From Pseudomonadota bacterium (GTDB lineage Bacteria > Pseudomonadota > Alphaproteobacteria > Sphingomonadales > Sphingomonadaceae): a DNA stretch of 9,242 nt. A program made the translations under genes and the position numbers. This document shows, in pieces, positions 6,056 to 9,242 of this stretch. The stretch spans positions 1-9,242 of the forward strand of contig JAFAGN010000087.1 in the NCBI GenBank assembly GCA_023422695.1. Reading direction: 5' to 3'. The notes under the pieces are model-generated. The model saw only the letters and a program-made list of their open reading frames with translations. It was not told the DNA's origin and made no database searches. Each line of letters opens with the position of its first letter. Positions within the stretch are counted from its first letter, which is position 1.

Positions 6056-6226
6056 ATGAAGTCGATGTTTGCCCAAGCCGCCACTTTCGTGCTGAGCACG
6101 GCCGGAGCGCTGGCCATCCTCGTCGGAGCGATCGACCAGCCGCAGGTCGCGGCCAGTGCCACCGGCGTCCACGCCGGCCCGCTGGTTGCCGCTGTCATGT
6201 CCCCGGCGGTCAGCGCTTTGGCCTGA
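6056..6226 (+). CDS. Small hydrophobic protein, first gene of the psp operon
   Basis: A 56-aa protein I do not recognise by family. The ATG at 6056 has a strong AGGAAGG site seven bases upstream. The frame stays open further upstream, but those codons would start before the sigma-54 transcription start. MKSMFAQAATFVLSTAGALA is followed by ILVGAI: one hydrophobic helix (about residues 6-26) with a basic start, so it is either a single-pass membrane peptide or an exported peptide. The rest (27-56) is small-residue rich and ends AAVMSPAVSALA. It lies between the sigma-54 promoter and a strong terminator, so it should be the most highly made product of the operon under stress. It could be a membrane stress peptide in its own right, or a translated leader that controls read-through into pspA; the two are not exclusive. 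Confidence 0.7.
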   Translation: MKSMFAQAATFVLSTAGALAILVGAIDQPQVAASATGVHAGPLVAAVMSPAVSALA

Positions 6227-6232
6227 CCGGCA

Positions 6233-6285
6233 CTGGTGCCGGGGCACTCTCCCCCCTTGCCCCGCCCCGGCACCAGCCTTTTTTT
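6233..6285 (+). terminator. Strong intrinsic terminator between the first gene and pspA
   Basis: CTGGTGCCGGGGC (6233-6245) is the exact reverse complement of GCCCCGGCACCAG (6264-6276), a 13-bp stem with an 18-nt loop. It is followed by CC and seven T (6279-6285). It begins seven bases after the stop codon of the 56-aa gene. All transcripts from the sigma-54 promoter must pass it to reach pspA. A competing fold is possible: CCCCGGC (6201-6207) is complementary to GCCGGGG (6238-6244) inside the left arm, and CGGTCAG/CTGACCG (6207-6213/6223-6229) forms a nearby hairpin. Confidence 0.85.
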
Positions 6286-6293
6286 GAGATAGC

Positions 6294-6305
6294 AGACCAA
6301 GGTCT
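6294..6305. repeat. Short inverted repeat before pspA
   Basis: AGACC (6294-6298) and GGTCT (6301-6305) form a 5-bp dyad with a 2-base centre, between the terminator and the pspA ribosome site. It could be a protein site or part of an RNA fold near the ribosome site. With only five pairs it may be chance. Confidence 0.3.
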
Positions 6306-6330
6306 CACGATTTCGACAGGAGTTTTTCAG

Positions 6331-6996
6331 ATGGGTATTTTTTCACGCACCCGCGACATCATCGCCGCCAACGTCACCGACCTGCTTGACCGGGCCGAAG
6401 ATCCCGAAAAGATGATCCGCCAGATCATCTTCGAGATGAACGAAACGCTTGTCGAAGTCCGCGCGTCCGCCGCCCGCACGATTGCGGATCAAAAGGAAAT
6501 GCGCCGCCACATCACCAAGCTGGAAAGCCTGCAGGACAGCTGGAAGGAAAAGGCCGAACTCGCGCTGTCGAAGGACCGCGAAGACCTGGCCACCGCCGCG
6601 CTGGTCGAAAAGCAGAAGGCCGGTGACATGGCCGACAAGCTGAAGGCTGAAATCGCGACGCTCGACGAAGCGCTGAAAGGCTATGAAGCCGATATCGCCA
6701 AGCTGCAGAAAAAGCTTTCGGAAGCGCGCGCGCGCCAGTCGAGCGTCGTCAATCGCCTCGAAAGCGCGGAGAACCGCTACAAGCTGCGCGAAATGACCAA
6801 TGGCGACCGCGTCGAAGATGCCTTCTCGCGCTTCGAAATCCTCGAACGCCGCGTCGACGAAGCCGAAGGCCGCGCCGATGCGCTGGGCCTCGGTTACAAG
6901 AAGTCGCTCGACGAGGAAATCGCCGAACTCCAGGCCGCCGACAAGGTCGCCGACGAGCTCGCCGCGCTGAAGGCCGCCCAGGCCGGCAAGCAATAA
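6331..6996 (+). CDS. pspA: PspA, phage shock protein A (ESCRT-III/Vipp1 family)
   Basis: A 221-aa peripheral inner-membrane protein, almost exactly the length of E. coli PspA (222 aa). It is predicted to be one long set of coiled-coil helices. MGIFSRTRDIIAANVTDLLD (residues 1-20) is the amphipathic membrane-binding helix. AEDPEKMIRQIIFEMNETL (22-40) is the highly conserved segment that follows. The helices run on through KLREMTNGDRVEDAFSRFEI (151-170). PspA does two jobs: it inhibits PspF when the envelope is intact, and it forms scaffolds on damaged membrane to limit proton leakage. The ATG at 6331 has AGGAG eight bases upstream. It is separated from the preceding gene by a terminator and followed 12 bp later by pspB. 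There is no visible separate promoter in the 45 bp after the terminator. Confidence 0.98.
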   Translation: MGIFSRTRDIIAANVTDLLDRAEDPEKMIRQIIFEMNETLVEVRASAARTIADQKEMRRHITKLESLQDSWKEKAELALSKDREDLATAALVEKQKAGDMADKLKAEIATLDEALKGYEADIAKLQKKLSEARARQSSVVNRLESAENRYKLREMTNGDRVEDAFSRFEILERRVDEAEGRADALGLGYKKSLDEEIAELQAADKVADELAALKAAQAGKQ

Positions 6997-7008
6997 GGAA
7001 CCGGACCG

Positions 7009-7284
7009 ATGGAAGAAGTCATCATTGTCCCGATCGTCATCGGAACGCTCTTCCTCGGTCTGCCCTGGCTGATCCTCCACTACATCACCAAGTGGAAACA
7101 GGCCAAGACGCTGACCGGAGAAGACGAACAGCTGCTCGACGAACTCTACGACACCGCGCGCCGGCTCGAAAGCCGCCTGCACACCGTCGAACGCATCATC
7201 AGCGCCGACCATCCCGACTTCCGCCCCGCGGTGCGTAGCGATGAAGAACTGGCGCAACTCGAAAATACCAGCCGGAGGAACTGA
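7009..7284 (+). CDS. pspB: PspB, phage shock protein B
   Basis: A 91-aa inner-membrane protein. Residues 5-26 (IIVPIVIGTLFLGLPWLILH) form the single N-terminal membrane helix, with the PspB-typical LPWLxLHY; K28-K34 marks the cytoplasmic side. EDEQLLDELYDTARRLESRL (38-57) and the following HTVERIISADHPDF (58-71) match the E. coli PspB helix with its ERI-x-x-LE-x-I-L-x-x-xHPxW end. With PspC, PspB senses envelope damage and draws PspA away from PspF. It is about 15 residues longer than E. coli PspB, with an acidic tail. It lies 12 bp after pspA and just before pspC. Its helix module recurs in the five later genes. Confidence 0.95.
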   Translation: MEEVIIVPIVIGTLFLGLPWLILHYITKWKQAKTLTGEDEQLLDELYDTARRLESRLHTVERIISADHPDFRPAVRSDEELAQLENTSRRN

Positions 7285-7285
7285 G

Positions 7286-7666
7286 ATGTCTGCCAGCCGC
7301 ACGAAATTCTACCTCGACAAGCAGAACGCCAAATGGAGCGGCGTCTGCGCCGGGATCGCCGATTACAGCGGGGTCGACGTCCTGTGGGTCCGCGTTGGCG
7401 CGGTGCTGCTGACGCTGATGGGGGGCTTTCCCTGGACGCTGATCGCTTACTGGATGGTCGCCTGGATGGGCACGCCCAAGCCCTTCGCGCTCTATGGCTC
7501 GCGCGAAGAAGCGAAGTTCTGGCAGGGGGTGCGCAGCAACCCGACCGCGTCGACCCGCGATATCAAATCGCGCTTCCGCGACATCGACCGCCGCCTCGCC
7601 GACATCGAACAATATTACACCAGCCACAACCGCCGCCTCGCCGACGAGATCGATGCCCTGCGTTAA
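7286..7666 (+). CDS. pspC: PspC, phage shock protein C
   Basis: A 126-aa inner-membrane protein with the PspC domain at residues 6-63: TKFYLDKQNAKWSGVCAGIA, then DYSGVDVLWVRVGAVLL and a second hydrophobic stretch FPWTLIAYWMVAWM. The GVCAGIADYxGVDVLWVR core is diagnostic. The protein partners PspB in stress sensing. The ATG at 7286 follows GGAGG by seven bases and begins one base after the pspB stop, so translation is coupled. After the membrane part, residues 70-126 form a charged helical tail. That tail ends RDIDRRLADIEQYYTSHNRR and then LADEIDALR, closely resembling the ends of the five following small proteins. A PspB-like interaction helix thus appears fused to PspC. Confidence 0.95.
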   Translation: MSASRTKFYLDKQNAKWSGVCAGIADYSGVDVLWVRVGAVLLTLMGGFPWTLIAYWMVAWMGTPKPFALYGSREEAKFWQGVRSNPTASTRDIKSRFRDIDRRLADIEQYYTSHNRRLADEIDALR

Positions 7667-7713
7667 TTCGGGGCGCTGAGCGGACGGGCTGACAAGCAAC
7701 AGGGAGAAGACAG

Positions 7714-8013
7714 ATGAATTTCGGTGGTACCGGTTTCGTCCTCGCCATTATCGCATTGTCGATCGGCGGCTGGATGTTCACCACCTGGATCCGCGCCAAG
7801 CACGGCTATCCGGTTGAAAATGAATGGGGCGGCACGGTTCATCGAACCGACCCCGACGCTGATCGAAAAATCGCGCTGCTGACCGATGACAATGCCAAGC
7901 TGGCAGGGCAGGTCAGCCGACTGGAAGAGCGGATTTCGGTGCTCGAGCGCATCGCCACCGAAAATCACGGTCAGGCGGCGCAACTCGCCGACCAGATCGA
8001 CCGCCTGCGCTGA
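7714..8013 (+). CDS. PspB-like small membrane coiled-coil protein, copy 1
   Basis: A 99-aa protein with one N-terminal membrane helix (about residues 6-25, TGFVLAIIALSIGGWMFTTW). A basic juxtamembrane stretch with IRAKHGYPVENEWGG (26-40) follows. The C-terminal coiled coil is residues 50-99: heptads from KIALLTDDNAKLAGQV into SRLEERISVLERIATENHG and the end LADQIDRLR. The helix is clearly the PspB type (compare RRLESRLHTVERIISADH). The FTTW-R-K-H/N-GYP-EN-W-G block is shared with the next gene, so the two are direct duplicates. AGGGAGAAG lies upstream of the ATG at 7714, and the gap after pspC is 47 bp. A role in envelope stress at the inner membrane is inferred from location and similarity to PspB. 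Confidence 0.9.
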   Translation: MNFGGTGFVLAIIALSIGGWMFTTWIRAKHGYPVENEWGGTVHRTDPDADRKIALLTDDNAKLAGQVSRLEERISVLERIATENHGQAAQLADQIDRLR

Positions 8014-8026
8014 GGGGAATAGACCA

Positions 8027-8344
8027 ATGAATCTCGATGTCCTGAACACGCTCGCCCCGGGGGCCGCCATTCTGGGCCTGGCCGCGATCGGCGGCTGGAT
8101 CTTCACCACTTGGCTGCGCGTCAAGAACGGCTATCCGCTCGAAAACAGCTGGGGCAAGGCGGTCTATCCCAAGACCAGCGACGAGGCGATGGAACGCGTC
8201 AAGCTGATCAGCCAGGAAAATGCCCAGCTGCGCGCCGAACTGGGTTCGGTCAAGGATCGCCTTGCCGTCGTCGAGCGCATCGTCACCGACGAGGGGCACC
8301 GCGTGGCGGCCGAGATCGAGGCGCTGCGGCGTCCGGCGAATTGA
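8027..8344 (+). CDS. PspB-like small membrane coiled-coil protein, copy 2
   Basis: A 105-aa protein. The membrane helix is at about residues 8-30 (TLAPGAAILGLAAIGGWIFT), followed by TTWLRVKNGYPLENSWGKAV (27-46), a near repeat of the same block in copy 1. The coiled coil spans 55-102: SQENAQLRAELGSVKDRLAV, then VERIVTDEGHRVAAEIEALR. The end matches the shared VERI-x-T-D ... EIEALR module. The ATG at 8027 has GGGGAAT upstream and follows copy 1 by 13 bp. Copies 1 and 2 look like the most recent duplication in the series. Function is inferred as in copy 1. Confidence 0.88.
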   Translation: MNLDVLNTLAPGAAILGLAAIGGWIFTTWLRVKNGYPLENSWGKAVYPKTSDEAMERVKLISQENAQLRAELGSVKDRLAVVERIVTDEGHRVAAEIEALRRPAN

Positions 8345-8354
8345 GGAGGCAAAA

Positions 8355-8630
8355 GTGGAAAAAGCCTATTTCATCCTGCTTTTCTTCTTCATCGTCGTTG
8401 GCCTGCCCGTGATCCTGGGGATCGGTTACGCTGCCTATGAGCGCCATCTGAAGTTCAAGGAAAAGCAGCTCAAGGCGATCACCAACGAGACCGCCGAAAA
8501 GGCAGCGCAATATGCGGCGCACACCGAACGGCTGGAACAGCGGGTGCGCGTTCTCGAACGCATCGTTACCGACAAGGGAATTGACGTCGCCGACCAGATC
8601 GAAAAACTGCGCGACGCTCCGCTGAACTGA
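8355..8630 (+). CDS. PspB-like small membrane coiled-coil protein, copy 3 (closest to PspB)
   Basis: A 91-aa protein, the same length as the PspB in this locus. The membrane helix is FILLFFFIVVGLPVILGIGY (residues 6-25); its VGLPVIL resembles LGLPWLIL of PspB. A basic stretch HLKFKEKQLK (31-40) follows, and then the helix AAHTERLEQRVRVLERIVTD (54-73), ending DVADQIEKLR. It starts with GTG at 8355, five bases after a strong GGAGG that overlaps the end of copy 2, so the two are translationally coupled. By membrane-helix pattern, length and helix it is the best candidate for a second, functional PspB. It lacks the R-x-K-(H/N)-G block of copies 1, 2 and 4. Confidence 0.9.
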   Translation: MEKAYFILLFFFIVVGLPVILGIGYAAYERHLKFKEKQLKAITNETAEKAAQYAAHTERLEQRVRVLERIVTDKGIDVADQIEKLRDAPLN

Positions 8631-8664
8631 CACAACGATAAGAATATACGAAAGGATCTTCCCC

Positions 8665-8928
8665 ATGGGCCCGTTTGAAATGGTCGTCGGCATCGTCCTG
8701 ATCGTGACGATCGGCAGCATCGTCCGCGCCAAGCACGGCATCCGCCGCGATCACAAGGGTGGCGAATATTATGTCGCGACCGACAATGCCGAAACCAAGG
8801 CGCTGCAAGCCGAAATCCGCGCGCTCAAGGACCGCATCCAGGTGCTCGAACGCATCGCCACCGACCACAACCGCGCCGTGACGCTCGACGAGGAAATCGA
8901 GAAGCTGCGCGACCGGTCGCCTTCCTGA
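8665..8928 (+). CDS. PspB-like small membrane coiled-coil protein, copy 4
   Basis: An 87-aa protein. The membrane helix is FEMVVGIVLIVTIGSIVRAK (residues 4-23), directly followed by HGIRRDHKGGEYYVATD. The VRAKHG is the counterpart of IRAKHGYP in copy 1, but the intervening part is shortened. The helix ALQAEIRALKDRIQVLERIA (46-65) continues TDHNRAVTLDEEIEKLR. The shared module is complete, with two extra residues before EEIEKLR. The ATG at 8665 has AAAGGA upstream; the gap of 34 bp after copy 3 is AT-richer than its surroundings. It is probably co-transcribed with the preceding genes. Confidence 0.88.
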   Translation: MGPFEMVVGIVLIVTIGSIVRAKHGIRRDHKGGEYYVATDNAETKALQAEIRALKDRIQVLERIATDHNRAVTLDEEIEKLRDRSPS

Positions 8929-8955
8929 CGACCGCGACGAAGAAGGAGCCGCATC

Positions 8956-9213
8956 ATGGCCACCATTACGTCTGATCTTGCCTCCAATCTGATGGTCAGC
9001 GCCGTCGCCTTGACCGCGCTGACGATCATGAGCCTCGCCGCGCTGCGCGGCTGGCGCGACTGGATCCAGCTGAAGCGCGAAGAACTTGCCGCGGGGCATG
9101 TCGCCGTCACCCACGACGCCGCCGTCCCGCACGCTGGTTCGCGGATCGAGATTGCCGATTTGAAGGAACGGCTGCGCAAGCTGGAAGCGATCGCCGCAGG
9201 GGTGGATCTGTAA
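8956..9213 (+). CDS. PspB-like small membrane coiled-coil protein, copy 5 (divergent)
   Basis: An 85-aa protein. The membrane helix is NLMVSAVALTALTIMSLAAL (residues 11-30), followed by RGWRDWIQLKREELAAGH. The short C-terminal helix is RIEIADLKERLRKLEAIAAG (63-82). The L-K-E-R-L-x-K-L-E-x-I core aligns with the shared module, but the ERI arginine is replaced by Ala (EAI) and the EIxxLR end is missing, so this is the most diverged or shortened copy. AAGGAG lies seven bases before the ATG at 8956. It is the last gene of the operon, and a palindrome follows the stop. Confidence 0.82.
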   Translation: MATITSDLASNLMVSAVALTALTIMSLAALRGWRDWIQLKREELAAGHVAVTHDAAVPHAGSRIEIADLKERLRKLEAIAAGVDL

Positions 9214-9222
9214 AAATCCGTC

Positions 9223-9242
9223 GCCCCCGCGAAGGCGGGGGC
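9223..9242. terminator. Palindrome after the last psp gene, possible terminator
   Basis: GCCCCCGC (9223-9230) pairs perfectly with GCGGGGGC (9235-9242) around the loop GAAG, nine bases after the stop of copy 5. The window ends with the stem, so a T-run after it cannot be checked. The same type of CCCCCGCGAAGGCGGGGG palindrome is frequent between genes in many alphaproteobacterial genomes (general knowledge), so it may be a dispersed repeat that also ends transcription. Confidence 0.5.

Noticed and set aside
6019..6330. N-terminal extension of pspA upstream of 6331
   Set aside because: The extension crosses the terminator in frame by chance; MGIFSR with AGGAG upstream is the family's start.
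6343..7302. A 319-codon minus-strand reading frame opposite pspA and pspB
   Set aside because: It is an antisense shadow of two certain genes in GC-rich DNA; its residues mirror their codon pattern and no family is recognisable.
1..9242. tRNA, rRNA, insertion sequence, phage or CRISPR features
   Set aside because: I saw no cloverleaf, transposase, integrase or regular repeat-spacer pattern on either strand.

Overview
The base composition (GC-rich), the protein families and the style of the genes point to an alphaproteobacterium, most likely a sphingomonad (Sphingopyxis/Sphingomonas type). Supporting signs are the L21 protein with a long Ala/Lys/Pro tail, a MocA/XdhC pair, and the many short GC-rich palindromes between genes. 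This assignment is inference; no rRNA or other species marker is in the window.

Left part (1-1930): a GNAT acetyltransferase on the minus strand, then the minus-strand operon rplU-rpmA (ribosomal proteins L21 and L27). The operon has a recognisable promoter upstream of rplU and a hairpin terminator downstream of rpmA. Middle (1927-4781): a plus-strand lipoprotein of unknown function converges, with a 26-bp overlap, on a minus-strand two-gene unit. That unit encodes an XdhC-family protein and a MocA-like nucleotidyltransferase, both of the kind that mature molybdenum hydroxylases. A 302-bp divergent spacer containing a perfect dyad separates it from a plus-strand MarR-family regulator.

Right part (4842-9242): a complete and enlarged phage-shock-protein (Psp) envelope-stress locus. 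pspF (sigma-54 activator, minus strand) is divergent from a long plus-strand operon. The operon is preceded by a textbook GG-N10-GC sigma-54 promoter and a pair of TTGGCAA dyads that may be PspF sites. Its gene order is: a 56-aa hydrophobic small protein, a strong intrinsic terminator with a possible competing fold, pspA, pspB, pspC, and then five more small membrane-anchored coiled-coil proteins in one unbroken series.

The most interesting signal is that all five extra proteins, PspB itself and the tail of PspC share one C-terminal module: a heptad helix around L-x-x-R-(I/L/V)-x-x-(L/V)-E-R-I, in most copies ending in (D/E)-x-I-x-x-L-R. The locus therefore looks like a tandemly expanded family of PspB-like proteins that could assemble through this helix at the inner membrane. 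The second unusual signal is the terminator placed between the sigma-54 promoter and pspA, which suggests attenuation or a split of the operon into two expression levels.
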